Source of the DNA: Opisthocomus hoazin
Taxonomy: Eukaryota; Chordata; Aves; Opisthocomiformes; Opisthocomidae
Direction of reading: 5' to 3'
NCBI RefSeq assembly: GCF_030867145.1
Contig: NC_134436.1
Span: forward strand, 3,968,001 to 4,032,000
DNA length: 64,000 nucleotides
The notes under the pieces are model-generated. The model saw nothing but the letters and a program-made list of their open reading frames with translations, was not told the origin of the DNA and made no database searches. Shown here piece by piece: positions 36,017 to 49,900 of this stretch. The position numbers and the translations under genes are program-made. The stretch's first letter is position 1; each line of letters begins with the position of its first letter.

Positions 36017-39000
36017 CTAGGGCTCCAGCCTTCTTCTGATCTCATCAATAAGCTTTTCTCTTGGGACATCAACCTACAAAGCAAATGGAGAGGAAGAGGT
36101 GGCAGCACTGGAACCCTAAGCAGAGCATGATTCAAGCCAGCCCTAAGGACTTGCTGTGGATACCAATGCAGTTTTGTGCTGGTTTTCTGGAGCAGTCACC
36201 CAACAGATCAGTGCTACAGCTCCCCAGAGGAACACCATCACGGAGGGAAGACCTGGAGCCTTTCAGTAATTGCTAGATTTTGGAAGCACTTCTGAAACCT
36301 GGTGTAAAAAGGCATTCTCACCTCCTCTCTTGTTGCGACATCTCGCAGCTTGATGACTCCATCTGTCAGCTCTTGCTCTCCTACAATGGCAGCAAGGGGG
36401 ATCCCTGTATCCTCACAATACTGCAGCTGTTTCAGCAGTTTAGGATCCTTCTTGTACAGCATCTCTGCCTAGAAGGTGAATCATTAGCACAAAATTTGCT
36501 CTGATGGATCTTGGAGCAAAACAGCCACTACCAAAACTCCACAGAAAACTGCCTCATTATTCCTTCAGCAAGCTGTTGCCTTTAGTGCTCCTGGCTGTTC
36601 TCCTTCTCTGCCTGCTAGATCTCAGATGGGCCCAGACATTGAAAAGACACACAACTAATGGAGTTGATCTTGCTGTGCCACAGCTCCCTGCAGGCTCTCC
36701 CTCCCGTACCAGTACCAAGCCCACGTCCTTACTTCACCTTGATCCCTGCATCCCACAGCTCGGAGATTAGCTTCAGCCTCGCAGCAAGTAAGTGTTTCTG
36801 AGGTGTAGCCACCAGCACTTGTGTCTCAGTTGTTCGAACTTTCTCCCCAGAAGCCTGCAGGGACAGACATGCTCATGGGAGTGACTGGCCCTGAGGGAAT
36901 CTGCAGCTCACAACAGAAGCTCATCTCACTTTATCTTCAGACCTTAACTTAGCTCCCAAAACAAGCATACTTAAAACCTAACCATCCTATTCAGGGAACG
37001 TTACTGAGCAAGGCTGACCTTCCAGGAGAAAAAAATGTGCACAAATAAGACAGCCTGGGCACATTTCATACGTCCCCCAGAGAATCTGCATTCTGACGCA
37101 CTACTTAATCGTATGCTGCTGTTCCCGTGGGACCTTGGCCTTCCTCCCTCCCTCCCTCCCGGATGGGACCTGGACAGCTTTCCAATGTCTCTTTTGATTC
37201 TCCAGCTACAAACACATTGCCTCAAACACTTGCTATGAATCACAAACTCAGAACTAAATGCAGAGTGATGGATTTCCTCACAGGCTTTCCTAGGGTGCTC
37301 ATCACAGAGTGAGTGCCACAGCTGTTACCAAATTCATCATTTCACAGTCCCCAGGACAGAAATGTTCACAGGTCAGGGACACAAGCAAAGTGACTGAGGC
37401 ACAAAGCCCTGAGCCAGGACCAGAGCTCAGGGCCCATCTCTAATGCTTCCTTGGCATCTGCTATGAAACGCCACCCTCAGCTGTCCACTCCTGCATCCTG
37501 ACGGGCTGCAAAATAGGGCTCTGTCTGCTGTGCATGGACATTCAGGCATGAGATGACCCACCCTCTCCTCCAAAATCCTTTCCCCTTGAACACTATGGAG
37601 CTACAGAGCTCTGTTATAAACGATAGACAGCTTCCTAGAGCCCTCCCGTACACACTGCCAGCAGCACCAACCTTCACCCTCTGCTCTAGGATGGAGAAGA
37701 TCCGCTCAATCCCAATGCTGACCCCCACACAGGGCACCTTCCGCCCCTTGGGATCAAACATCCCCACCAGCCCGTCGTAGCGACCGCCTCCAGCCACGCT
37801 CCCAGCAATGACTGACTCCTCCACATGGTCGTTCTCCTGCTGCAGCAGGACAGCCTCAAAGATCACCCCTGTGTAATAGTCCAGACCCCGTGCCAGGCTC
37901 AGGTCAAAAGAGATCTGTAGGACAGGAGGGAGAAGCCCTGTCACCGGGCGCGCTCGGGGGGCCCAGGCTGCCCGGCCACGAGGGCAGCACCCCCTCCTGC
38001 CCCTGCACCTCCTCACCTTCCCTGTGATCCCAAACAGCGTCAGGTACTCAAACAGCAGCTTCATGTCCCCCAGCCCCTCCCTGGCCAGCTTGTTCTGGGA
38101 CAGCTTGGGGTCCTGGAGGAGCCACTCGATCAGGTCCAGGCCACCTGTGGGAAGGAGCCATGCTGCACGTCTGCCAGTGCAGCAGCACCCGCAATGACGG
38201 GCCCGGCCAGCCGTGTACTTGCCTTGCACCCCTCCATCACTGGCCCTGCCTGCCTGGCCTGGAAGAGCAAGGCCAAGGGCTCGACCCCTCCAGTGCTCAC
38301 CGTGAAGCTGGACATACTCCCCGATGCGATCCGCAGCCTCGGGAGAGAGCCCTTTCTCTCCTACCATCTCGTTCTTCACATCCTCCCACGGCATCTGCGA
38401 GAGCAAACAAGAACCTCTACTGCTGCAGGACGCTCATCACCCACTGTCTCCACCAGCCGCGTATTCACAACACCCACAGGAAGACAGCAGTCAGCAATCT
38501 CACTAATGATCTGTGCCTTTCTGACAGGAGTTGTTAACAGAAACCACTGGAAATGCCAGGCTTTATTCTTAACCACACCCAAGAGCTCCCCAAATGCTTT
38601 ACACACACCACAGACTTAGCAACTGTGAACCTCTTTATGACGAGAACAGCCACGACATTGCCCAGCCCGAGACATCCACCCCGAGACTGGGAGCAATCTC
38701 CCCACGAGCACAACGCTTACCTTGTCCAGCTTGTCCACGGTAGAACATGTAGTTATGAACTTGCTCTCTGGGATGCCGCAGACAGCAAACACACCGTTCA
38801 AAATCCGCCGGTCATTGACCTGGGGGTGAGAGAAGCACGCCTGGCTCAGGGGAGATCCCCCCCACCGCCATTTCTTCTTCCCCAGGGGTGCGGGAAGCTG
38901 CAGCTGTCGGTGTTTCCACCAGCGCCTCAATCCCACTGGCAGGGTGGCTATGAAAACCACTCGGCTCTGGTCTCACCTTAATGAGAAAGTCCCCAAGCTG

Positions 39001-40812
39001 CAGGTCACTCAGGATCTCGTGCACAACCTTCAGGCATTCGGCATCGGGAATCATCGGGTCGAACTGCCCGGCGATGTCAAAGTCCTGGGGGCAGAAGAAG
39101 CGGCAGAGGCTGCTGGCACAGCTGATGAGCTTCGGCTCGGCCACACAGCCCGCAGCAGCGGAAGGCATCCAGCCGGTGCAGCCCGCGCCAGTCCCCTTGC
39201 GACAGCCACAACACTCACGCACTGGTAGAACTCCCTGTAGCGGCCCCTGCTCGTGGCCGGGTTGTCCCGCCTGTAGACCTTAGCAACGTGGTAGCGCTTC
39301 ATGTTGGTGATCTTGTTCATCGCCAAATAGCGAGCGAAGGGGACCTGGGGGGGCTAAGGAGTTAAGGACAGGAACATGGGGATCCCCCAAGCTGCGCTGA
39401 ACCTCAGAACTCCCCCTCCCCCTTTTGTATGGCCAGCTACCCCCCGATCCCTTGGGAGATCATCAGCCCAGGCTGACGACGAGTATGATGCACCACACCG
39501 AGATCCTCCAACACCGGGACAACTCCTTCTTCTGAACCACGCCAACACCTCGCAAACACAGACCTTTGCTCAGTCCTTTCGCCCTCTTACGGCGCAATCA
39601 GAGAGAATTCAACACAGACAGGAAAGGGGAGAGCTTTTTGGTGAGACGTGGAGGTGGAGAAGGCCTGGGATGGATGCCTGATTTGTACCCGCAGGAAGAA
39701 CCACTGCTTTCCCAGCACAGCCCCCGAGGCACTGGAAAGGTGGGATGGGCAGGACAGGAGCGCACAGAGGTGGGGACTGTAACTGGGAGGATGTAACACC
39801 AGTACGGTGGAGCATACTGGTGCATGTCCCCAGCCCACAGAAGAAAGGGCCACGTGGCTGTGGATCCTGGCCTGGCTGCAGGGTGGTTTGAGGTGGGGTC
39901 ACGCCGATGACAGCCAGACCAGCTGGGGTGTCCACCGCTCGGCGGGAAGGGGGTGTCCATCACCCCGCTGGGACCCGCAGGCGGGGCAGGGCAGGGGTGA
40001 CCCAGCGCGGGGGGGGGGGGGGGGGGGGGGGGGCGGTGCCACCGCCCCCTCTGCCAGCGCAGGATACGGTCAGGTCGTAGCGCAGGGCCAGCAGCTCCCC
40101 TCCCTGGTCCTGCAGCTCGTAGATGAGCTTCGCATCCTCCCCGTACTTCCCCATCAGCGTCTCCTGGGGACAGACAGCAGAGGGCCGGGGCGGCTCTAGG
40201 GCGCAGGGTCCCCCGGGACGGGTGAACAGAGCATGGAGCCCGGCCGCTCCCCCCCCGGGCCCCACAAGTGGAGCAGCAGCGGGGGCAGCACGGCACGCAG
40301 CCCCCCGCCAGCCCCCTCTGACCTGGGGCAGAAGGGGGGGCCCCAGCCTCCCACACCACGGCCGCCCCCCGCCCCGGGGAAAGGGGGGGGGGCCCACGGG
40401 CGAGCGGGTGCCGGTGCCGCCTCACCCGCAGCTCCAGCACGGGGGTGTCGATGGCGGCCGCCCCGTGCCGCTTGAAGCAGGCCACCACGGCGCCGAGGAG
40501 CCGCTCGCGGAGCGCCGCTTCGGCGGGAGGGTGGTCGCGGGTGCCCTGGCCCAGGACGGGGAGCGGCCGTCAGCGGCGGGGCCGGGGAACGACGCCCCCG
40601 CAGCCGCCGCCGCGGCCCCCGCTCCCCGCAGGTACCTTGGGCGTCTTCAGAGCGCGGCCCCGCGCGCCGCCGTCGGCCGAGCCCGCCGCGGGCCGCGCCT
40701 GCCGGGACAGGAGGCCGCCATCGCCGGCTGGCACCGGCGGACCGGGCAGCCAGGACCGGCGGGGGCCCGCGGGCAGCAGGCGCCCGGCGGCCAGCAGACC
40801 CTGCCGCAGCAT
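36017..40812 (-). CDS. HARS2: HARS2, mitochondrial histidyl-tRNA synthetase, complete (503 aa)
   Basis: Mitochondrial paralogue of HARS1. Coding exons in transcript order: 40636-40812, 40426-40545, 40068-40163, 39219-39344, 38977-39084, 38721-38819, 38301-38394, 38017-38144, 37672-37914, 36738-36854, 36322-36468 and 36017-36073. Exon lengths from exon 2 on equal those of HARS1 except the last. The N-terminus ([20 protein letters not shown]) is arginine-rich without acidic residues, as in a mitochondrial presequence, and there is no WHEP domain. Catalytic motifs are present: [42 protein letters not shown] and VSIGIERIF. Diagnostic HARS2 residues are [18 protein letters not shown] and AEMLYKK, and the protein ends IRRRLEP. 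Intron 3 (40009-40033) carries a 25-G run. Exon 9 uses a GTTGGT donor. Exons 7-9 appear homogenised with HARS1. Confidence 0.96.
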
Positions 40813-40978
40813 GGCCGGTCCCCGGGAACCCGGAAGGGGCGGGGCTCCGCGTGACGGCGCGGCGGCGCTCTAGGCCACAGCGGCGGGCACTCGTTGGTGC
40901 TCGGGCGGACTGCCTCGCTTTACGGCCCGGGTGCCGCGGCGCGACAGTTTCTGTTCCATTGGCGCCCGCACCCTCAAC
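40813..40978. promoter_or_regulatory. HARS2-ZMAT2 bidirectional promoter
   Basis: Only 166 bases separate the divergent start codons of HARS2 (40812, minus) and ZMAT2 (40979, plus). The stretch is CpG-rich, has an inverted CCAAT box (CCATTGG, 40956-40962) close to the ZMAT2 side and lacks a TATA box. Shared control of a mitochondrial synthetase and a splicing factor is an inference from position. Confidence 0.75.
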
Positions 40979-43900
40979 ATGGCGTCGGGCAGCGGGGTAG
41001 GTGCTGGCGACGGTGGGGACGCGCCTGTCGCTTTCTCTTTTGCTCCGTAGACTGTGGGCCGTGCCGGGGGCAGGGCCGGGGCGGCTGAGCTCGTTCTGGA
41101 GGGGCAGAAAGAGGGAACGGCCGCCCCGCTGCGGCCGGGCCGCGCTCGTGGCCTGCGGGCAGGCCACGGGGTGAGGGAGCTGTCGGGGGGGGACGTGGCA
41201 GGGCCGGGGGTGCCCGGGTGAGCAGGGGCCGGTGGGGAGGCCCCGTCCCTGCTTTTCGCACCGCTGTGCCTTCTGTGTGTGGGCGGTGGGAGATTTAGGG
41301 GCCCTTTAGAGGCCTCGATGTGTTCAGGGCTGGAAGGGGAGTAGACCCCACCCCGATCTTCCCTTCCCAGGGCCAGGGCTCCCGCTTGGGAGCCCCTGTT
41401 TCAGCCAGGCAGCGTGAGGAGATCCGAACCTGCCCCGGCCCCCGGGGTAGGGGTGCCCACCCGCTTTCGGCCCCCGGGGAGACCGGCCCATCCCAGGAGC
41501 CTGCTGGGGCTGGGCCATGGGGGTGGAGGCAGCTCCCTCCTTCTGTTCCCCCTCTCGCCCTGCCCCGTTGCTTCTCGGCTCCTCTAGGGAGGGGTTGCCT
41601 ATTTCCTGGCTGGCTCTTGCACTGTCCAGCTGAAGTTGCTGCTTGCTGCTGTTTGGTCAGCATGCAGAAACCACCCTTTCTGTGGCTGTGATCCTGGAGT
41701 CTCTGAAGGTTCTGAGTAGCTTGATTATTTTATTGGTGTTGCTCAGTTTGTGTAACACGGCAGGGAGGTCTTTCTGCCTTTATGGATCCCACAGGATTTG
41801 GTGTTGGGAATGCCGAGATTGGATGAGCGAGGTGGATGCCATTGGTGTAACCTGACTGGAGAGCTAAATCAGTTGAAACACCTCCAGTAATACCCGAGAC
41901 AGCTGTCAGCACCACAGTGGCTGTGCTTTTCTGCTTTCTTGGCCGATCTTTCCTTCGCTTCAAGCCACTTGCTGAGAAGGGAGCAGTGCTGAGAGAGGTC
42001 AGGGAGCAGGACGTCTGCCCGGGAGTGAGATGGGGCCTCTGTTTTATTCTCAGCTGCTGGCGGTTGTGTTCCTGTTAGATCGAGTCAGACTTGAGACTCC
42101 TGTATTATTTATAAGCTTTGATGTTCGTACTGGGCAGATCATTCGGTGTCCACCTCCAGAGGGAACAGGAGGCTACAGGGCACTTCTGGTTTCTAACTGG
42201 TAGTACTTATTTTGGAAATACTCTCTGTCATCCAAAGCAGTTCTTAGATAAAGATTTTAGGGCTTGCAGCCACCCCTGCCTCCACGGGACCAGTTAAGAA
42301 AAGTTGCTTTCGATAATGTCTAGCCAAGATCTTGTTATGCATTTGAGTTGTAATTTTTTTCCCTGTGCCTGGATGAGGGAGATTGGTAAAAGAGCTGTGA
42401 AGGACTCTTTCACTTTTATTACAACAGGAGAGCGAAGCAGCAAGTAAATCGCCTTCTCTCTGAGCCCCCACCAGCTATGATTTGTGATAATGCGCTGGTG
42501 TGCAGGAGAGTCTAGATTCTGGAAAATACCCCCAAACGTTAATTTACACTCTGTGGTATTTTCTTTTCTTTTGCTCAGGGTGGTTAATAAAACCTGTTAT
42601 GACATGCTTAAAGTGCTTAAGAAGCTCTGGGAATAAATGAGAATTTTTCTACGCCTCCCTAAGGCATTTTCATTCCTATCAGTGGTTGTTTGTTCCAGCT
42701 GAAGGATTGCCAGAGGAGAAAACGTTAAATGACTGTGCTGCTGCTATAGCTTCAAATGGGATTTATTTCCTTTGGATTGTGATTGGATTCTTGATTTGGC
42801 TGAACAGAGAAGGTGGTGGGGTGTGGAAGGGTCCTTCTTTCCCAGAGGTGTTTGAAAATACATCCATCCCTTTCTTAATATGAAACTGAGAGCCTCTCAC
42901 TGCTGTGCTGAGTTAAATGTGGCTTTCTAACCAAACGGGAGTTATCTTCTCAAGAAATTCAAGAAGTGTCAGAGTTATAAGCCGTGACTGATACCAGGTG
43001 CAGGGGCCTGCACTGCAGACAGGGCAGACACTGCGAAGAGGCTGCGCTGGTCTGGTGAGAGTAGACATGGATGGAAACAGGATTCTTGTCCAGTCACTTC
43101 TGCCCTCAGCGTTGGTGACTAGGTAAAAATCTGCCCCTGAACAGCATAGTCTCTGTATTCTTCACTGCCAGCTTCACCTGAATTCAGCTTCTCTTCACGC
43201 AGCTTATCCTGTCGCTGTCAGTGTTAATTGCTCTGGGGAGCTGCCAAAGGGCCAGTCTGCCTCGGAGGCGTTTCTTCCCTTCCCTGCGTGTCTGCAGCGG
43301 GAAGCTGCAGTAGCGGGACAGCTTACTGTGTGTTTCATACAGGTGCTTCCCTGGTATTTCCATGCCGTGGCTTTACAGATGGGGTTTCAGAGCTTCTTCT
43401 GGTTTGCTTGCACGCATGTCTCACTTGAAAAACCCATAGTGGTTCCTATGATTTCACAGCAAACTTGGCGCTTTGATTCCTGTAATGAGGAGACGTACTG
43501 TGGGAAGTAGGCACCCAGAGCCTTCCGTACTCCTGTATTTTAATCAAGCTCTTTAAAGCTTGTGTTGTGTTACATGGCTTCCTCATCTGATATTTGTAAC
43601 TCAGGTTTAATTGACTTTCGGAAGAAATATGCTAATGTCTGCCGTGTTGCACTTCTGAGGTCTCAGATCAATCGGTTTAAATCCCGTTTGTGTCTGGTTT
43701 TCAAAGTGAAAGCCTGGGTGATCGTCTCAGGAGCTATTAAGATAACTCATTGCTTTTCTCAGTGCTTTGAAATCCTTCTAGAAGAAGTAAGCACAGGCAT
43801 GCTAATTGTCATTCTCTTAAGCTACATCCTTAATTCCTAGATATGAAAACAGAGGACATGGGGATGTAACGTAGTGCCCCTAATTTACTGCTGTGGCCTC

Positions 43901-46900
43901 ATAGGCCAAGTGATTCCACCTCTTTCCCCAGTCTCCCCTCAGAGCTAGTCAAACTGTATAATAAATGTTAATACGCTTTATTTCCTTCTCAGACTAAGAA
44001 CTTCGACTTCCGCCGAAAGTGGGACAAAGATGAATATGAGAAACTTGCAGAGAAGCGGCTCACAGAGGAGAGAGAAAAGAAAGATGGTGCGTAGTGTACT
44101 GACTCCAGGCGAGCTTTGCTCATTTGGCAATGAGTCACCCAAACCCTTTGAGTGTGAGAGCGAGTGAGCAGCTAGAAGTGAAATCCTGGAGGGAAATAGC
44201 AGCAGTTCAAGGCTGGCTTGCTCCAATACTTTCTCCTGTGCTTGCCACTGAATGTATTTTTTTGATAAAAGTAATTACTGAGAACCTTTGCCTCTGTCTG
44301 CCTGGCCTTTGGGGAGGGAGAGGAACAGTCAGACCCTGGAAACAAGGAGATCTCAGAGCATGACCCACGCCGGAGCTGGAGATACCTCACAGATCTACCT
44401 GGTTCTAATAGCAACCAGGAAATGGTGATAAGGAAATAATATTGTTTACTGATGTAAAAAAAAAAAAAAAAAAAAAAAAAGTGCAATTTCTGCATGAATC
44501 AGGTAGTTCCTGGGTTCCCGGCTTGTGCCTCTTCATCAAGCACCATGTGAAATCCAGCATGTCAAGCTTGCCCTTTTCTGATAAACAGTGTGGGGTTTTG
44601 CATATGTTTTAGGCAAACCAGCTCAGCCCGTCAAAAGGGAACTTCTGCGGCACCGAGACTACAAAGTGGACCTGGAATCGAAGCTGGGGAAAACAATTGT
44701 CATCACCAAAACTACCCCTCAGTCAGAGATGGGAGGGTAGGTCGTGGTCTTTTTGTTGGAATCTCAGAGCTGTGCTGGTGAGACGGGGGGACTGTGATAC
44801 AGCAGTGAGCCCTTACGGTGCACCAGATGGTGATTTCCTTCTGTGTTTTGAGCCTGGTGTGATGGTGCTGCGCTGTATTGCACCTAAACTGGGTCTTCTG
44901 GGCTAACATGTGGAAGAGATGCAGCAGGCTGAGCCCTTTCCAACATTATTGCTTGATATCAGTGTTTCTCTGCTCTCCTGTAGGAACAACGGAGGCAGAT
45001 CTCTGCTGCTCGCTTGGGTTTTGTTAGTCAGGAGGCCTGCTTGCAGTGAGACCCTCTCTGCTGTTAATTTGAGTTTCTGATTTGGATATCTGTGCACTGG
45101 GAGTGGGAGAAATATCCAGACAGCTGTCCTTAGGAATGGTATTTGGCCACTGTTTGTGTGGATCGTGTTTGGGCAAAGGCTGAAAGGATTCTTAGCTCAT
45201 CCTAAGCCATCGAAAGGTTGAGAAGAATATATTGAATTTGTGCCACTGTAAGAGTAAGCCTGTTAGTTTCTCACAGTCATAGCCTAATAGCCAGCAGTGC
45301 CAGGGAGATGCACAGCCCTGAACAGCATCCAGCAATGGACGTGCAAGCCCTGGCTGGGTTTTTGCAATGGCCTTTAAGACAGGCACAAAGCACCACTGTG
45401 TAAAGCAGGGATTTGCTGCTGCAAGGTGATGGGGATGGGAGGACTTGCCTTGCAGCCAGGTGGGAGCCTTCAGCAGGCTGTAGTCTGGAAACCTGGGCTG
45501 CATGGCCAGCCCCGCCTCGGAGGAGGGCAGCCGAGCCCTGCGGAGTCGCAGAGTCCATCCCACCCTGCTGGCTGTGACTGGCAGGGGAAGGTGCCATGGC
45601 TGACATGTGACAGATCAGCTCATGTCTCGGTTTCTGTTGTCTGTCAGAGTGGTGCTGGCGTAAGGGTTGGCACCTCCAGTGTTAAGCCAGGCAGCTCTGT
45701 CAGTCTGGGGTGTGCCTTTGCACATTTCTTTTCGTTGGGGCTCTCTGTAATGGAAGTAGCTTCCCTCTTGCCCTGGCGAAGGGACCCATATCCCAAGTGA
45801 CACGCAGATAATCTTGAATAGTTGTTCTGTGAGATGAGGTTTCTCTCGTGCTTTGGCATTAATGTTTTCTCTCTCTCCTTCCAGGTATTACTGTAACGTG
45901 TGTGACTGTGTGGTGAAAGACTCCATCAACTTCCTGGATCACATCAATGGCAAAAAACGTAAGGATAACTTTTCTGCTGTGTTGTGGGGCTGCTGCAGCG
46001 CTCTGGCTGTTCCCTTCGCACGTCACCAGTGTCTGAGTGCTGAACACGTATACACGGGTCAAAGCGTGCTTTGGAGATCAGGATGTAGGCAGTGGTTGTT
46101 TGTGAGAGCTGCTGCCTTTATCTCCTGGCACCTTCTCCAGAGAGTTGGACCATTCCTGTGGAATAATCCCAGAACAAACAGTGATTGGTTTGCTCTGGTT
46201 AGAATCATAGAATCATTAAGGTTGGAAAAGACCTCTAAGATCATCAGATCCAACCGTCACCCCAACACCACCATGCTTGCTAAACCATACAATCATAGAA
46301 TGGTTTGGGTTGGAAGGGACCTTAAAGGTCAGCTGGTTCCAACCCCCCTGCCATGAGCAGGGACATCTTCCACCAGACCAGGTTGCTCAGAGCTCCATCC
46401 AACCTGGGCTTGAACACTGCCAGGGAGGGGACATCCACAGCTTCTCTGGGCAACCTGTTCCGGTGTTTCACCACCCTCATGGTGAAGAAGTTCTTCCTAA
46501 TAAATCTGCCCTCTTCTAGTTTAAAGCGGTTCCCCCTTGTCCTATCACTACACACCCTTGTGAAAAGCCCCTCTCCATCCTTCCTGTAGACCCCCTTCAG
46601 CTACTGGCAGGCTGCTCTAAGGCCACCCCAGAGCCTTCTCTTCTCCAGGCTGAACAGCCCCAAATCCCTCAGCCTGTCCTCAAAGGAGGGCTCCCCACTT
46701 CAAGAAAGATGAGGAGCTACTGGAGGGAGTCCAGCGGAGGGCTACGAGGATGGTGAGGGGACTGGACCATCTCTCCTATGAGGAGAGGCTGAGGGAGCTG
46801 GGCTTGTTCAGTCTGAAGAAGAGAAGGCTGAGAGGAGACCTAATAAATGTTTATAAATATTTCAAGGTTGGGTGTCAGGAGGATGGGGCCAGACTCTTTC

Positions 46901-49900
46901 CAGTGGTGCCCAGCAACAGGACAAGGGGCAATGGGCACAAACCGAAGCAGAGGAAGTTCCGTCTGAACACGAGGAAGAACTTCTTCCCTCTGAGGGTGAC
47001 GGAGCCCTGGAACAGGCTGCCCAGGGAGGTTGTGGAGTCTCCTTCTCTGGAGATATTCAAGACCCGCCTGGACAAGGTCCTGTGCAGCCTGCTGTAGGTG
47101 ACCCTGCTTCGGCAGGGGGGTTGGACTAGATGACCCACAGAGATCCCTTCCAACGCTGAACATTCTGTGATTCTGTGAGAGGTGCTCCAACCCTCTGATC
47201 ATCTTCGTGGCCCACCTCTGGACCCGCTCCAACAGCTCCATGTCCTTCCTATGTTGGGGGCTCCAGAGCTGGACGCAGTACTCCAGGTGGGGTCTCATGA
47301 GAGCAGAGTAAAGGGGCAGAATCCCCTCCCTTGACCTGCTGGCCACGCTGCTCTTGATGCAGCCCCGGACACAGTTGGCTTTCTGGGCTGCAAGCGCACA
47401 TTGCCAGCTCACGTTGGGCTTCTCATGCAGCAGTACCCCCAAGTCCTTCTCCTCAGGGCTGCTCTCGAGCCACTCTCTGCCCAGCCTGTACTTGTGTTTG
47501 GGATTACCCCGACCCACGTGCAGGACCCTGCGCTTGGCCTTGTTGAACTTCATGCGGTTCACACAGGCCCACCTCTCCAGCCTGTCAAGGTCCTTCTGAA
47601 TGGCCTCCCTTCCCTCCAGTGTCAGCCACACCACACAGCTTGGTATCGTTGGCAAACTTGCTGAGGGTGCACTCAGTCCCACTGTCCATGTCACCGACAA
47701 AGGTATTGAACAGCACCGGCCCCAGTACCGACCCCTGAGGCACACCGCTCGTCACTGGTCTCCACCTGGACATCGAGCCATTGACTGCAACTCGTTGAGT
47801 GCATCCATTGAGCCAGTTCCTTATCCATCGAGTGGTCCATCTGTCAAATCCATGTCCTTCCAATTTAGAGACAAAGACATCATGTGGGACAGTGTTGAAT
47901 GCCTTGCACGAGTCCAGGTAGATGCTGTCAGCTGCCCGCCCTTTGTCCACCAACGCTGTAACCCCATCATAGAAGGCTACCAAGTTGGTCAGGCATGATT
48001 TACCCTTGGTGAAGCCATGTTGGCTGTCCCCAGTCACCTCCTTGTTATCCATGTACCTTAGCACGGTTTCAAGGAGGATCTGCTCCATCATCTTGCCAGG
48101 CACAGAGGTGAGACTGACTGGCCTGTAGTTCCCCGTGTCTTCTTTTTTTCCCTTTTTAAAAATGGGGGTGATGTTGCCCCTTCTCCAGTTGGTGGGGACC
48201 TCCCCAGATCTCCACGACCACTCAAATATGATGGAAAGTGGTTTGGCAACTTCGTCCGCCAGTTCCCTCAGGACTCGCGGATGCATCTCATCAGGCCTCA
48301 TGGACTTGTGCACCTTCAGGTTCCTTAGGCAGTCTTGAACCTGGTCTTCTCATACAGTGGGCGGTTCTTCATTCTCCCAGTCCCTGCCTTTGCCTTCTGC
48401 AACTTGGGCGGTGTGGCTAGAGCACTTGCTGTTGAAGACTGAGGCAAAAAAGTCGTTCAGCACCTCAGCTTTCTGCACATCCCAGGTGTTGCAGTTTGGC
48501 TCTGGCCGGCAACAAAGGGCCATGGGGTTGCTCTGCCGCCCCTCCCCGCACCGGGATGGGGAGAGAATGGAAAGAAAAAGGCAAAAAACTCATGGGTGGG
48601 GATAAGGGCAGTTTAACAGAACAGCAAACAAAACGAACAGTAACAACAACGATACAGATAATGAGAATGCACAAAACAAACAGCAGGATGGACAGAGCAA
48701 CTCTCACTGCCTCTTGCCCTGCGAGCTCCCAAGCTGTGACTGCCTTCCCCCAGCCAGCGCCCCCGCTTCTCCGCCCCCTCAGCGGGAACCCAGCATGACA
48801 GCACATGGTATCAAATACCCTGTTCTGTTTGGCCAGTTTGGGTCAGCCCATCCGGCTGTGTTCCCTCCTGGCTTTTCGTGAAAATCAACCCTGTCCTGGC
48901 CAAACCCATGACACCAGGTAACCAGGTCTCCAGCTTCCTTCTGGAGAGGGCCTTCCTTCTATCACTGACATACCTATAGAAGGCTTTCTTGTTCCCTTTG
49001 ACATCCCTGGCCAGATTTAATTCTGTCAGGGCTTTAACTTTCCTAACTTGCTCCCTGGCTACTCGGCCGATTTCTCTGTATTCCTCCTAAGCTACCTGTC
49101 CTTGCTTCCATCCTCTGTAGGCCTCCTTTTTCTGCTTGAGTTTGGCCAGGAGCTCCTTATTCATCCATGTAGGCCTCCTGGTGTTTCTGTCTGACTTCCT
49201 TTTGGTCAGGATGCATCGCTCCTGAGCTTGGAGGAAGTGATCCATGAATACTGATCAGCTTTCTTGGGCCCTTCTTCCCTCTAGGGCTTTATCCCATGGT
49301 TTTCTACCAAGCAGATCCCTGAGGAGGCCAAAGTCTGCTCTCCTGAAGTCCAGGGTAGCGAGCTTGGTGCGCACCCTCCTTGCTGCCCTAAGGATCTTAG
49401 ACTCCTCCATTTTGTGGTCACTGCAGCCAAGGCTGCCCTTGACTTTCACATTCCCCACCAGCCTGTCCTTGGTGGTGAGAACAAGGTCCAGCATCACACC
49501 TCTCTTCGTGGGCTCCTCTGTCACTTGGAGGAGGAAGTTGTCATCAATACATTCCAGGAACCTCCTGGATTGCGTGTGCCCTGCTGTATTGTCCCTCCAA
49601 CAGATGTCGGGGTGGTTGAAGTCCCCCATGAGGACCAGGGCTTTTGAACGTGAGGCTTCTCCTATCTGCCTATAGAGGGCCTCACCCACTCGCTTGTCCT
49701 GGTCAGGTGGCCTGTAGCAGACTCCCACTGTAATGTTGCCCTTACCTGCCCTGCCTTTAATCTTGACCCATAAGCTCTCTGTGGGCTCCTCATCCAATCC
49801 CAGGCGGAGCTCCATGCACTCCAGCTGATCTTTGACATAGAGGGCGATAACGCCTCCTTGTCTCCGCTGCCTGTCTTTCCTAAAGAGCCTGTATCCTCCC

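Noticed and set aside
44457-44480. A run as the tail of a retrocopy
   Set aside because: No gene-like body precedes it and no flanking duplication was found; treated as a simple repeat.
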